NCBI GenBank assembly: GCA_910584205.1
Contig: CAJUAA010000039.1
Coordinates: forward strand, 1 to 39,366
DNA from: an uncultured Lachnospiraceae bacterium
GTDB lineage: Bacteria > Bacillota > Clostridia > Lachnospirales > Lachnospiraceae
Direction of reading: 5' to 3'
DNA: 39,366 bases
Shown: piece by piece, positions 31,728 to 39,366 of the stretch
Layout of the letters: the number at the start of each line of letters is the position of its first letter
Position numbering within the stretch: position 1 is the stretch's first letter
Notes under the pieces: model-generated
Database searches by the model: none
What the model was told of the DNA's origin: nothing
What the model saw: the letters and a program-made list of their open reading frames with translations, nothing else
Translations under genes and position numbers: made by a program

Positions 31728-32768
31728 TTATTTTCCGTAATATTCTTCCGCGTTTTCTTTTGTTACCGGGAAAATATCACGGTACACATCATGTTCCTGA
31801 GGTTCGATTCCGCTGCCAAGGTCAACCAGCATATCGTATACCACATCACCGCAGGTTTTTGCGGTACCGGTTATCATGGCTGACATCCGGATCGGTTCGT
31901 CATTCAGGATCGCCGACATCTCATCATCCGTTGCATCCACGCCGAAAATGCCCACATCTTCTCCTGTAATGCCTTTTGCTTTAAACGCTTCATTGGCTCC
32001 CAGACTTCTGACACACCCTACTGTACAGACCACTTTCAGATTCGGGTTCGCCTGCAGAATTGTCTCCGTCGCATTCAGTGCCGCGGTCGTATCAAGGGCA
32101 GGCTGGTTTGCCACCACTTTTGCGTTGGGCGCCAGTTCTTCAAGCCCCTTTAAGATTCCCTGCTCTCTTTCCAGCAGCACTTCTGTCTGCGGATAGCCCA
32201 GAACCGCCACTTCCACTTCCTCTTCACCATAATGTTCTTCGATAAATTTGCCGGCCTCCTCTGCAACCATGTATCCCAGATCTACATTGTCAATGACCCA
32301 GTTCAGATCGGAATTGGTCATAAGGTTGTCCCAGCACATAACGGAAATCCCTTTGTCCTGCGCTTCTTTGCATACATTCTCAATGGCATCCGGATCGGAT
32401 GGATGAACCAGTATGACATCGCATTCGCTGCTGATAAAGTTTTCGATCTGTTCGATCTGTTTACTGGAGTTATCCTCACAGGATACATAAGTAAACGTAT
32501 TGCCTTCCTCGGATGCCCGCGTCTCAATCTCTTTCATAACCTCGGACCAGAACTGGCCCAGATCCTGAATGGTTGCGCCGATCTTCAAGCCTGCTCCGGC
32601 AGCCGGCGTATCTGCCGGCGCATCTTCTTCGGCCGGCGTCTCTCCCGCCGCTTCCGCCGGCTGTTCAGCCGCAGGCTCTGACGGAGCCTCCGGCGACTTT
32701 GCGCATCCTGCCAGTAAAGCCCCTGTTAAAAGCAGTGAAACCGCCACAGACAATAAGTTTTTCTTCAT
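31728..32768 (-). CDS. Sugar-binding lipoprotein of the ABC importer (Peripla_BP_4 type)
   Basis: 346 residues. Signal peptide with lipobox LLAGC (Cys22), then an Ala/Pro/Glu-rich linker to about residue 58, then the periplasmic-binding fold: KIGATIQDLGQFWSEVMKEI, ECDVILVHPSDPDAIENVCK, DKGISVMCWDNLMTNSD and VGIFGVDATDDEMSAIL. It is anchored outside the membrane and delivers sugar to the permease. Start 32768 (second ATG) is favoured: GGAGG is 9 bases away against 3 for the first. Exact sugar unknown. Confidence 0.93.
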   Translation of the reverse strand: MKKNLLSVAVSLLLTGALLAGCAKSPEAPSEPAAEQPAEAAGETPAEEDAPADTPAAGAGLKIGATIQDLGQFWSEVMKEIETRASEEGNTFTYVSCEDNSSKQIEQIENFISSECDVILVHPSDPDAIENVCKEAQDKGISVMCWDNLMTNSDLNWVIDNVDLGYMVAEEAGKFIEEHYGEEEVEVAVLGYPQTEVLLEREQGILKGLEELAPNAKVVANQPALDTTAALNATETILQANPNLKVVCTVGCVRSLGANEAFKAKGITGEDVGIFGVDATDDEMSAILNDEPIRMSAMITGTAKTCGDVVYDMLVDLGSGIEPQEHDVYRDIFPVTKENAEEYYGK

Positions 32769-32794
32769 TTTCATTTTCCTCCTTTTTATTTTGA

Positions 32795-32817
32795 TCCGGC
32801 TGATACATGCAGCCGGA
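32795..32817 (-). promoter_or_regulatory. Hairpin before the binding-protein gene
   Basis: Perfect 8-bp arms TCCGGCTG (32795-32802) and CAGCCGGA (32810-32817), 7-base loop, between the dehydrogenase stop and the binding-protein ribosome site. No T-run follows (AAAATAAAAA), so it is likely an RNA processing or 5' stability element. Confidence 0.5.
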
Positions 32818-32822
32818 CAAGG

Positions 32823-33869
32823 TTAACTGATTCTGATTGCCGCTTTTACAATGTCTTCTTTATGGTCCAGACATTCATCCAGCCCCCTCTGCACATCATC
32901 AAAGCCATACAGGTTGGTAACGATCTTTTTCACGTCCGCCTTTTTGTCAGCAACCGCCTGAATCGCCATCGGATAAATATGCCGGTAGCGAAAGACCGAC
33001 TGTAGACGCAGTTCCTTATCGAGCACCTGGCTCATGGGAAGTGTCATCTCCCCGCTGCTGGAATAGCCGACAAGAACAATCGTCGCGCCTTTTTTCACCA
33101 CATCGATGGCCTGCCGTGCCGTAACATCGGTTCCGGCCGCCTCAAATGCAAGATCACAGCCCCTCTGGCCCGTAAGTTCCATAATCCGCTTTACTGCATC
33201 GGTTTCCTTTCCGTTAATCACCTCTGACGCCCCCAGTTCCCTGGCCTTCTGCAGCCTCCTGTCCAGGACATCCACAACGTACACTTCTGATACGCCGTAA
33301 GCCTTCAACGCCATCAGCGTTACCAGTCCGATGCACCCGGCCCCCATGATGACTGCCGTCTGGCCAGGTCCTGCCTCTCCCTGCCTGGCCGCATGAAATC
33401 CCACTGCCAGCGGCTCGATCATCGCGCCCTCCAGCGTATCTACATGATCCGGCAGTTTAAAGCACAGTTCCGCTTTGTGCGCCGCATATTCCTGCAGTAC
33501 CCCATCGTAGGGAGGTGTGGCAAAAAACTCCACCTGACTGCACAGATTATATCTGCCCGTCCTGCAGAACCCGCAGGTTCCACAGGTCTTTCCCGGCTCA
33601 AGGGCCACGTGGTCCCCTTTTTTCAGATGCTTCACATCCGCACCGGCTTCCACTACCGTTCCTGCCGCTTCATGGCCAAGCACAAACGGAAATTCCACTT
33701 TACAGTTTCCGATATGTCCCGCCTCGTAAAAATGCAGGTCAGAGCCGCAGACTCCTACGTACTCGATCTTCACCAGCACCTCGTCAGCCCGGGGAACCGG
33801 AATATCCCGTTCCTCAAACGCAATCTTCCGAAGTCCGGTCATAACCGCCGTTTTCATCTTTCCTTCCAT
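32823..33869 (-). CDS. Zinc-dependent polyol dehydrogenase (sorbitol/L-iditol dehydrogenase-like)
   Basis: 348 residues, medium-chain dehydrogenase. Catalytic zinc set Cys41 (GVCGSDLHFYE), His66-Glu67 (GHEAAGTV); structural zinc Cys96, 99, 102, 110 (CGTCGFCRTGRYNLC). Rossmann GAGCIG (176-181) with Asp200 after it predicts NAD rather than NADP. It should oxidise a secondary alcohol of a polyol or sugar to a ketose. It lies between the PfkB kinase (3-base gap) and the binding protein, so it likely acts on the imported compound. Confidence 0.92.
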   Translation of the reverse strand: MEGKMKTAVMTGLRKIAFEERDIPVPRADEVLVKIEYVGVCGSDLHFYEAGHIGNCKVEFPFVLGHEAAGTVVEAGADVKHLKKGDHVALEPGKTCGTCGFCRTGRYNLCSQVEFFATPPYDGVLQEYAAHKAELCFKLPDHVDTLEGAMIEPLAVGFHAARQGEAGPGQTAVIMGAGCIGLVTLMALKAYGVSEVYVVDVLDRRLQKARELGASEVINGKETDAVKRIMELTGQRGCDLAFEAAGTDVTARQAIDVVKKGATIVLVGYSSSGEMTLPMSQVLDKELRLQSVFRYRHIYPMAIQAVADKKADVKKIVTNLYGFDDVQRGLDECLDHKEDIVKAAIRIS

Positions 33870-33872
33870 AGA

Positions 33873-34823
33873 TTACCCCTTTCTTTTCCTCTCCGCCAGA
33901 TTTAACTGTCCTGCATAATCTTCCATATGTCTCAGCGCAACGCCTGCGCCCATTGCCTTCACGCATTCCGCTCCGACTCTGGATGCGATCATAATACACT
34001 CCTGTATACAATATCCTCCGCAGTATGCAGAAAGAAAACCTGCCACAAACGCATCTCCCGCCCCCGTGGTGTCCACCACCGTTGTCTTAAACGCGGGATA
34101 CGACCTGAATTCCCCGGGAGTTTCCCCAGCCAGATAACTGCACCCTTTTTCTCCCTGTTTTATGATAACATTTTGTACTCCAAACTCTGCAAATCTTCGT
34201 GCCGCATCTTCCGAAGTCCCGCAGCCTGTCATCCGCTTCGCCTCATAATCACTTGGCAGGAAAAAATCAATCATGGACAGGGAAGGCATCAATTCTTCCA
34301 TCACTTCCGGACCGGGATTTCCTGTAACATCCATTGCCGTAAGCATATGATAGTCTTTGGCTCTTTTCAGAAGAGTATTCAGGTTCCCGCCGGCAAGCCC
34401 GGGCAGATCTCCCATACTTCCGATATACAGAAGATCATGTTCCGCCAGAAGGGCGTCTTCAATCTCTTTTCCTGTTATAAACTGACTTGCACCATCCTGA
34501 GATGCAAAATGGCGTTCGCCGTTTTCCTCCAGCATAACCAGCGAAACAGAGGTAGGCTCTTCGGAAACAGAAATATATTCTGTGCGGATACCTGCCGCCG
34601 ATGCGAAATCCAGCGCAAAGTTTCCTATGTAATCGCTGCCCACACGACTGCACAATGTATGTTCCGTACCCAGGCATCTCAGATTTGCCGCCACATTAAA
34701 CGCATCTCCCCCTACCCGCATATCAATACAGTCCACCTTCGAATGGTCTCTCCGGAGCATCCCGGCCGAACACGGCTTCACCATCACGTCACACACCATT
34801 AAACCGACGCATAATATTTTCAT
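33873..34823 (-). CDS. PfkB-family sugar kinase
   Basis: 316 residues of the ribokinase fold: MKILCVGLMVCDVMVKP, the N-terminal glycine motif RVGGDAFNVAANLRCLG, and signature 2 VVDTTGAGDAFVAGFLSAY with catalytic Asp257. It uses ATP to phosphorylate a sugar or ketose, probably the product of the adjacent dehydrogenase. Start 34823 follows the aldolase stop by 4 bases with only a weak site (GGGTG), so translation is probably coupled. Substrate (fructose, tagatose or 2-keto sugar type) cannot be fixed from sequence. Confidence 0.92.
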   Translation of the reverse strand: MKILCVGLMVCDVMVKPCSAGMLRRDHSKVDCIDMRVGGDAFNVAANLRCLGTEHTLCSRVGSDYIGNFALDFASAAGIRTEYISVSEEPTSVSLVMLEENGERHFASQDGASQFITGKEIEDALLAEHDLLYIGSMGDLPGLAGGNLNTLLKRAKDYHMLTAMDVTGNPGPEVMEELMPSLSMIDFFLPSDYEAKRMTGCGTSEDAARRFAEFGVQNVIIKQGEKGCSYLAGETPGEFRSYPAFKTTVVDTTGAGDAFVAGFLSAYCGGYCIQECIMIASRVGAECVKAMGAGVALRHMEDYAGQLNLAERKRKG

Positions 34824-34827
34824 TTGA

Positions 34828-35703
34828 TCACCCGCACTGACTCTTCTTTTCTGCCATGCTTTTTCCATTGGCAAAAAGCTTCATTTTACTTTCCACCAGC
34901 TGTTCGGCTTTTACGCGTCCGCTTCGGAACAGCTGTTCTACATTATAGGAGAAGTCCGCTCTCTCCCCGGCCTCTTTCATACCTGCAGCGAACGCTTCGA
35001 TAAACTCCGTGCAGATGTTTACCTTTGAAATTCCTCTGTCTATCGCTGCGGTCACTTTTTCATCCGGAGTTCCCGATCCTCCGTGCAGAACCAGCGGTAT
35101 GGATACCCGCTCTGCTATTTCTTCCATTCTGCCAATATCAATGTGCGGCGTGTTTTTGTAAAATCCATGCGCCGTCCCAATGGCCACCGCCAACGCGTCA
35201 ATCCCGGTCCTCTCTACAAATTCCTCCGCGCTTTTGGGATCTGTCAGCAGATCTGCCGTACAGGAAACAGCCCCTTCATTCCCGGCCAGCTGTCCCAGTT
35301 CCGCTTCCACCGATGCCCCAAAATGGCCGGCCAGTTCCCTCACTTCTTTTGTAATCCGTATATTATCCTCAAAAGGCCTTGCAGACGCATCAATCATCAC
35401 CGACGAGAAACCCGCCCGGAGCGCGGAGAGAATCTCACTGTATGTTGTGGCGTGATCCAGATGCAGCGCCACCGGCACATGAACCCGGTCCGCCGCTATA
35501 CAGGCAATCCTGTATGCATTCAAATATCCGTCCATATAATCTCTCTCATAGTGCCCCACCTGCAGGATGACCGGCATCCCCATTTTCTCCGCAACATCCA
35601 CAACCGCCTTTGCCGAATCGTAGGACCAGAACTCAAACGCCCCTATCGCATAACCGCCCCTTCGGGCTTCTGTCAGCATATCCTTCATTGTTACCAGTGC
35701 CAT
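34828..35703 (-). CDS. Class II ketose-bisphosphate aldolase (FbaA/GatY/KbaY family)
   Basis: 291 residues. Catalytic Asp83 and zinc His84 in VALHLDHATTYSEIL, zinc Glu134 region SVEAELGQLAG, zinc His179 in IGTAHGFYKN and His207 in LVLHGGSGTPD, then ISKVNICTE for phosphate binding. It cleaves a ketose bisphosphate or monophosphate to dihydroxyacetone phosphate and an aldehyde. It is the first gene of the sugar operon, 60 bases after the predicted start of transcription. Confidence 0.93.
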   Translation of the reverse strand: MALVTMKDMLTEARRGGYAIGAFEFWSYDSAKAVVDVAEKMGMPVILQVGHYERDYMDGYLNAYRIACIAADRVHVPVALHLDHATTYSEILSALRAGFSSVMIDASARPFEDNIRITKEVRELAGHFGASVEAELGQLAGNEGAVSCTADLLTDPKSAEEFVERTGIDALAVAIGTAHGFYKNTPHIDIGRMEEIAERVSIPLVLHGGSGTPDEKVTAAIDRGISKVNICTEFIEAFAAGMKEAGERADFSYNVEQLFRSGRVKAEQLVESKMKLFANGKSMAEKKSQCG

Positions 35704-35760
35704 CTCCGACTCCTCTTTCTTTTGAATTAATGATTATATTTCATTTTTCGTTTTATTTAT

Positions 35761-35775
35761 TAATTGATTTAATTA
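35761..35775. promoter_or_regulatory. Possible operator overlapping the sugar-operon start
   Basis: TAATT (35761-35765) and AATTA (35771-35775) with a 5-base spacer overlap the -10 and start region of the sugar operon. ROK repressors bind AT-rich dyads of this kind, but the arms are short and the whole area is AT-rich, so this may be chance. Confidence 0.25.
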
Positions 35776-35800
35776 TATATACTGTTTCGACATTTGTCAA
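35772..35800 (-). promoter_or_regulatory. Perfect consensus promoter of the sugar operon
   Basis: Minus strand: -35 TTGACA (35795-35800), 17-base spacer, -10 TATAAT (35772-35777), all twelve positions matching consensus. Start near 35765. Such a strong promoter implies firm repression, probably by the divergent ROK protein. Confidence 0.9.
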
Positions 35801-35854
35801 CCGTTTTTTTCATATTTTTTATAAAATATGACGAATCCGATCGTTTTATCAGTA

Positions 35855-35883
35855 TTGTTTTTAGAAAATACATTTGTTATAAT
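35855..35883 (+). promoter_or_regulatory. Promoter of the ROK regulator gene
   Basis: -35 TTGTTT (35855-35860), 17-base spacer, -10 TATAAT (35878-35883). Start near 35890, leader about 36 bases. It diverges from the sugar-operon promoter with 54 bases between the two -35 boxes. Confidence 0.7.
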
Positions 35884-35925
35884 AAATCTGGTCAATTTAT
35901 AAATTCATTTGAATATGGTGAGAAT

Positions 35926-37158
35926 ATGTTAAGAATACGCAAGGGAATTAATCAGGATACGATCCAGGAATGGAACCGCTCTCTCCTGCTGAAAGAACTT
36001 CGAAAAAAAGGAATCTGCTCACGGGCACATCTTGCCAAGCTCAGCGAACTGAAGCAGGCAACCGTCACAAATATTATGAAAGATTTCATCGACTGGGAAC
36101 TGGTGGCTGAGACAGGGCTTTTAAGCGGAAACAAGGGACGGCGTTCCATAGGCCTCACCATCAATCGGGAAAAGTACCGTGTTTTCGGCCTGCAGATCTC
36201 CCGTAAATTTTACAAGATCGGCGTGTTTGATCTGGCCGGCCATCAGCTGGATACGGTAATAAAAGACATACCAAAGCATCCGGATGTCTCTTCTGTACTC
36301 AGGAACATGTGCACAGTAATCCATGATTTCGAAAAAACATATGCCGGTTACAGTTTTCTCGCGCTGGGCGTCGCTCTCCCTGGTCCGTTCATCTCTTCCA
36401 AAAACCGGATCGCCCTTCTGGTCGGCGGGGAAGAATGGGCAGGCATCAATATAAAGGAAGCTCTGGAAAAAGAACTGGATTTTCCTGTTTTTCTGGAACA
36501 TGATGCCAACGCCGGCGCATTCACGCATATGTGGCGCCTGAAAGATGCCTACCAGCATCAGGTTCTTGTCTATATCAGCGTAGGCCCGGGGATCGGAGCC
36601 GGCATCATTATGGATAACAAGATTTATACCGGCGCGCTTGGAATCGCCGGCGAGATCGGACATACTTCCATAGACGTCAACGGCAGACACTGTTCCTGCG
36701 GAAACCGGGGCTGCCTGGATCTGTATGCATCCACCACGGCGCTGGCAGAAGCGGTCAATGCCGCCTATGGGAGAAAAGGCGATGGCCAGCTGGCTCTTCA
36801 GGATATCCGTCAGATGCTTCAGAAAAAGGATGAAATTTGTCTGGAACATTTTACCGACGTCTGCCGCTATATCGGATACTGCATCGTAAATATGATCAAC
36901 ACCATCAACCCCGATATCATTATTATAGGAGATGAAATCTCAAATATGCTGCCTGACCTGACGCAGGAAATCATTCATGCCGTCGTGAAAGAACGGATAC
37001 TTCCCGAACTGCATGACAGCATATCCATCACGGTCAGCAGGGACGAGGACAACGTCATCCTGACGGGGGCCGCCATCGTCGCGATCAATGCCATTTTTGA
37101 AAATCCGGAAACCTATATGCCCAAACACCGGACCGACGCTTCCGGCATCCATCCATAA
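35926..37158 (+). CDS. ROK-family transcriptional regulator (NagC/XylR type)
   Basis: 410 residues. N-terminal winged helix-turn-helix (about 15-75: RSLLLKELRKKGICSRAHLA, LSELKQATVTNIMKDFIDWE). Then a sugar-kinase-like ROK domain: GVALPGPFI, FLEHDANAGAF, VGPGIGAGIIMDNKIYTGAL, GIAGEIGHTSIDVNGRHCSC and the zinc motif CSCGNRGCLD. Such proteins repress sugar genes until a sugar binds. The start at 35926 (MLRIRKG) fits NagC-like N-termini and GGTGAG upstream; the longer frame from 35794 lies across the promoters. Control of the divergent operon is inferred from position. Confidence 0.92.
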   Translation: MLRIRKGINQDTIQEWNRSLLLKELRKKGICSRAHLAKLSELKQATVTNIMKDFIDWELVAETGLLSGNKGRRSIGLTINREKYRVFGLQISRKFYKIGVFDLAGHQLDTVIKDIPKHPDVSSVLRNMCTVIHDFEKTYAGYSFLALGVALPGPFISSKNRIALLVGGEEWAGINIKEALEKELDFPVFLEHDANAGAFTHMWRLKDAYQHQVLVYISVGPGIGAGIIMDNKIYTGALGIAGEIGHTSIDVNGRHCSCGNRGCLDLYASTTALAEAVNAAYGRKGDGQLALQDIRQMLQKKDEICLEHFTDVCRYIGYCIVNMINTINPDIIIIGDEISNMLPDLTQEIIHAVVKERILPELHDSISITVSRDEDNVILTGAAIVAINAIFENPETYMPKHRTDASGIHP

Positions 37159-37190
37159 AAAAGCCGGAAGGTTTCTGCTTCCGGCTTCAG
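37157..37190. terminator. Bidirectional terminator between ROK and signal peptidase genes
   Basis: Perfect 10-bp arms AAGCCGGAAG (37161-37170) and CTTCCGGCTT (37178-37187), 7-base loop. Minus-strand tail is TTTTTT; the plus-strand tail is T-rich but interrupted. It overlaps the stop codon of the minus-strand gene and follows the ROK stop directly, so it serves the convergent pair. Confidence 0.8.
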
Positions 37191-37693
37191 ATTCTCTTCT
37201 TTTCCAGAGTTCCCTCCTGCCTTAGGAGCGCCTCATCCATCCAGGACAGAAGGCACACCAGGACCACCAGCATGAGAATCCCCGCCTTTCCCGCCATACT
37301 GGACAGACGGCCCGCCAGGCTGCCCAGGCCAGGGATACAGAAAAACGGGATTCCCACAATCTGTTCAAAGGAAGTCGCCGCGCCGTCCTCCCGCGCATTG
37401 GCGTCTCCCTTTGTATGAATCTCTTCTTTTTCCATATCAATACTTGTAATCCGATGGGTGACCAGTGTCTCCCCGTCCGCCAGGCGGAAAGTCACCGCGT
37501 CTCCTTCCGAAAGTTTCCGGGGATCTGTCCCCCTGATATAAACCATACTGCCCTGGGGATAAGCAGGTTCCATACTCCCGCTCTGTACGATCAGCGGATG
37601 GATGCCGAACAGCCCCGGCAGTACCAGAAGGACTGTCAGTGCTCCCAGCACCATGCAGATCGCCAGCGCGGCCCCTTTACATAAATATCTCAT
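37187..37693 (-). CDS. Signal peptidase I, SipW/ER type
   Basis: 168 residues. N-terminal membrane helix (about 8-30), catalytic Ser40 in VQSGSMEPAYPQGSMVYI, and LVTHRITSID where His80 replaces the usual general-base Lys, as in SipW and eukaryotic SEC11. IHTKGDANAREDG is the conserved strand with the Asp, and a second helix lies near the C-terminus (ILMLVVLVCLLSWM). It cleaves signal peptides outside the membrane. SipW enzymes often serve TasA-like or surface proteins, but no substrate gene is adjacent. Start 37693 follows GGAG by 10 bases. Confidence 0.92.
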   Translation of the reverse strand: MRYLCKGAALAICMVLGALTVLLVLPGLFGIHPLIVQSGSMEPAYPQGSMVYIRGTDPRKLSEGDAVTFRLADGETLVTHRITSIDMEKEEIHTKGDANAREDGAATSFEQIVGIPFFCIPGLGSLAGRLSSMAGKAGILMLVVLVCLLSWMDEALLRQEGTLEKKRI

Positions 37694-37826
37694 ATCCACA
37701 ATTCTCCTGCTCAAAATAAGAAATGGCATGAAAAACCATTCCTTACATATATATTCCCAAAACCGGAGAATTATGCATAAATTCCCTTTCTTTTCTGCCC
37801 GGATCGCTCAAAAACAGGCGGACCGC

Positions 37827-39293
37827 TTATACGTCGTGTTCCTTTCCGTCGCTGTAGTAGGTGAAGGTTCCTTCCGCCAGAAGTTTCTCCTCCTCCGCCA
37901 GGACCCGCACCCGGAGCACCAGGATATGCCGCCCTGCTTTCAGGATCTCCGGACGGGCTGTCAGGACTCCCGACGGAGCATTCCCCATATAATGAAACTC
38001 GCTGTTCAGCGTGACCGGAGAGGGCGTCAGCTTTTTGGCCGTATATCCGGCAGCCGTATCCGCCATGGTATAGAGCAGGCCCCCGTGCACGATCCCGTAC
38101 GGATTGTGATGCTTCGGTTCAACCCGGACCCTCGTACAGCATCCGTTTCCCTCTGGGATGATCTCAATGCCGCACCAGGCAATAAAACCCTCCCCTCCGT
38201 CAGAAGCCGAAGGCGCTTCCGACCGGGGAACGCATTCCTGATCTGCGTCCTCTTCTTCCGCGTCCTTCACCCACCTGGTTCCCGGACAGAGCTGCCCGGT
38301 CTTCAGAAAATGGCGCACGATCTTCGCCACCAGCTCCATATCTTCCAGCGCCATCATCTTCGGAACCGGCGACTGCCCTCCGACTTCCACCGGAGCCAGG
38401 ATCTCCACCGTATCATAGTCCGGATTGTAGCAGGAGTAGCACGCTTCTCCGTCGCCCGTGTCATAGAACACCGCCGCCCAGCCTCCCGCGAACTCCGCGC
38501 ACAGATAATGGCCCTCTCCCCATGGTTCCTGGGACAGCATCAGGCTGTGGACTCTGCCGTCCGTGATCGCCTTTGCCAGCTGGTCCGTCATCGCCGCTCT
38601 GCCTTCTTCACTCAAGACGGCCCAGCAGTCCTCTTCCTCCTGATCAAACGCTCTCCACGCAGGAGGTTCCTTTCCCGCGAAATCCACTCCCACGCACCGG
38701 ACTTTTGGGCTTCCCTCATACGACAGCCGGACGGTTCCGCCGTCTACGATCTTCATATTCCGGAAATCCTCGTCCTTATAAAACGGCTCCGGCACTTTTA
38801 CCTCCGGCGCTTCCGCCTTATCCCGAAGCGCGTCCAGCACTTCCGTATGGATCAGCTGGCTGCGGGGCGGGAGATATACTTTCTTCAGTTCCGGAAGCCC
38901 TTCCAGAAGGCTGCAGTCTGTAAAATTTGTATGCTGCAGATCCACCATCTGCAGCTTTCGGCATCTGGCCAGGAACGAAAAATCGTCGATCTCAATCTCC
39001 TGCAGCCGGAGATACTGAAGCGCCTCCATCTCCCCGATGATGGAAAAATCCCCTCTCCGCTCCACCAGCCAGTCCGGCGTCTCATAGCCTTTCGTACTTT
39101 TGGAACGGTTCACCTGCCAACGGTCCAGCCGGGTAATCCGGGCAAATTCCTCCAATGTCTGCGGACATCCCTCCACATTATTCTTGACCCAGACAAGAAG
39201 CCTGGGGTCGATACCGTACGTCTTCTGTTCTTTTGGCTCCCCCGGAAAACGGATTCCCGTGGGCATTCCTTCTATTCTATATTGTTCCGCCAT
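37827..39293 (-). CDS. Three-part fusion: LRR-like, Imm1-like and PaaI-type thioesterase domains
   Basis: 488 residues. Residues about 82-143 are leucine-rich-repeat-like (MEALQYLRLQEIEIDDFSFL, then KLQMVDLQHTNFTDCSLL). Residues about 240-343 (LCAEFAGGWAAVFYD, VEVGGQSPVPKMMALEDMEL, IVRHFLKTGQLCPGTRWV) follow the pattern of Imm1 immunity proteins: beta strands, a GG(x)P turn, and a final helix with FLxTGxxPxxxxW. After an acidic linker, 372-485 is a hot-dog thioesterase (HHNPYGIVHGGLLYTMADTA). Thioesterases of this type hydrolyse acyl-CoA. Why these are joined is unknown. Binding site GGGAGG lies 11 bases before ATG. Single gene, 133 bases upstream of the signal peptidase. Confidence 0.8.
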   Translation of the reverse strand: MAEQYRIEGMPTGIRFPGEPKEQKTYGIDPRLLVWVKNNVEGCPQTLEEFARITRLDRWQVNRSKSTKGYETPDWLVERRGDFSIIGEMEALQYLRLQEIEIDDFSFLARCRKLQMVDLQHTNFTDCSLLEGLPELKKVYLPPRSQLIHTEVLDALRDKAEAPEVKVPEPFYKDEDFRNMKIVDGGTVRLSYEGSPKVRCVGVDFAGKEPPAWRAFDQEEEDCWAVLSEEGRAAMTDQLAKAITDGRVHSLMLSQEPWGEGHYLCAEFAGGWAAVFYDTGDGEACYSCYNPDYDTVEILAPVEVGGQSPVPKMMALEDMELVAKIVRHFLKTGQLCPGTRWVKDAEEEDADQECVPRSEAPSASDGGEGFIAWCGIEIIPEGNGCCTRVRVEPKHHNPYGIVHGGLLYTMADTAAGYTAKKLTPSPVTLNSEFHYMGNAPSGVLTARPEILKAGRHILVLRVRVLAEEEKLLAEGTFTYYSDGKEHDV

Positions 39294-39366
39294 ATTGCTT
39301 CTTCCTCCCTGTTATACTAAACACCGATTAGATTTGCGGTTTATACTTTAGTTTTCATACAAAAAG

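Noticed and set aside
35794..35925. N-terminal extension of the ROK regulator from ATG 35794
   Set aside because: The extension lies across the two divergent promoters; MLRIRKG at 35926 fits the family N-terminus.
37602..39320. Long plus-strand open frame (572 codons) opposite the thioesterase fusion
   Set aside because: It is antisense to a gene with clear domains and a good binding site, and its product is Arg/His/Pro-rich without recognisable domains.
1..39366. CRISPR arrays, tRNA or rRNA genes
   Set aside because: No regularly spaced direct repeats, no cloverleaf with TTCGA-type arm, and no rRNA-like sequence were noticed.

Overview
The window looks like chromosome from a Gram-positive anaerobe of the class Clostridia, most likely family Lachnospiraceae. 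The reasons are the complete S10-spc-alpha ribosomal gene cluster in Clostridia order, with rpsD kept inside the alpha block and a KOW-domain gene between map and infA, the zinc-type S14 protein, an enlarged L17, strong AGGAGG ribosome binding sites, DUF1703-type AAA/PD-(D/E)XK genes and a ROK-controlled sugar operon. Species cannot be named from sequence alone.

Layout. 1-6585 is an accessory, partly AT-rich stretch. It holds a decaying Ser/Thr kinase, small unknown genes, a GNAT acetyltransferase, a 501-residue protein of a widespread uncharacterised (possibly mobile) family, a TIR-MORN fusion and a cyclophilin. 6687-12434 (minus strand) carries an aminotransferase, two tandem AAA-ATPase/PD-(D/E)XK paralogues, a bacterial PH-domain protein and a gene broken by two homopolymer frameshifts. 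12525-28820 (minus strand) is the ribosomal cluster from rpsJ to rplQ with secY, adk, map, infA and rpoA. Its visible control elements are a promoter and folded leader before rpsJ, a terminator followed at once by a promoter between secY and adk, a promoter before rpmJ, a structured 310-base gap before rpsM, and a terminator after rplQ. 29194-35703 (minus strand) is a six-gene sugar or polyol operon: aldolase, PfkB kinase, zinc dehydrogenase, binding lipoprotein, ABC ATPase, permease. It starts at a perfect consensus promoter and is transcribed divergently from a ROK repressor (35926-37158). 37187-39293 holds a SipW-like signal peptidase and an unusual LRR / Imm1-like / PaaI-thioesterase fusion.

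How the parts work together. The sugar operon reads as uptake, oxidation, phosphorylation and aldol cleavage of one substrate, sensed by the ROK protein. The ribosomal block appears to be at least three transcription units. The most interesting accessory items are the TIR-MORN protein (possible NAD-dependent immune or stress effector), the tandem AAA/nuclease pair, the 501-residue possible mobile-element protein and the three-part thioesterase fusion. No tRNA, rRNA, CRISPR array or complete named insertion sequence was seen.
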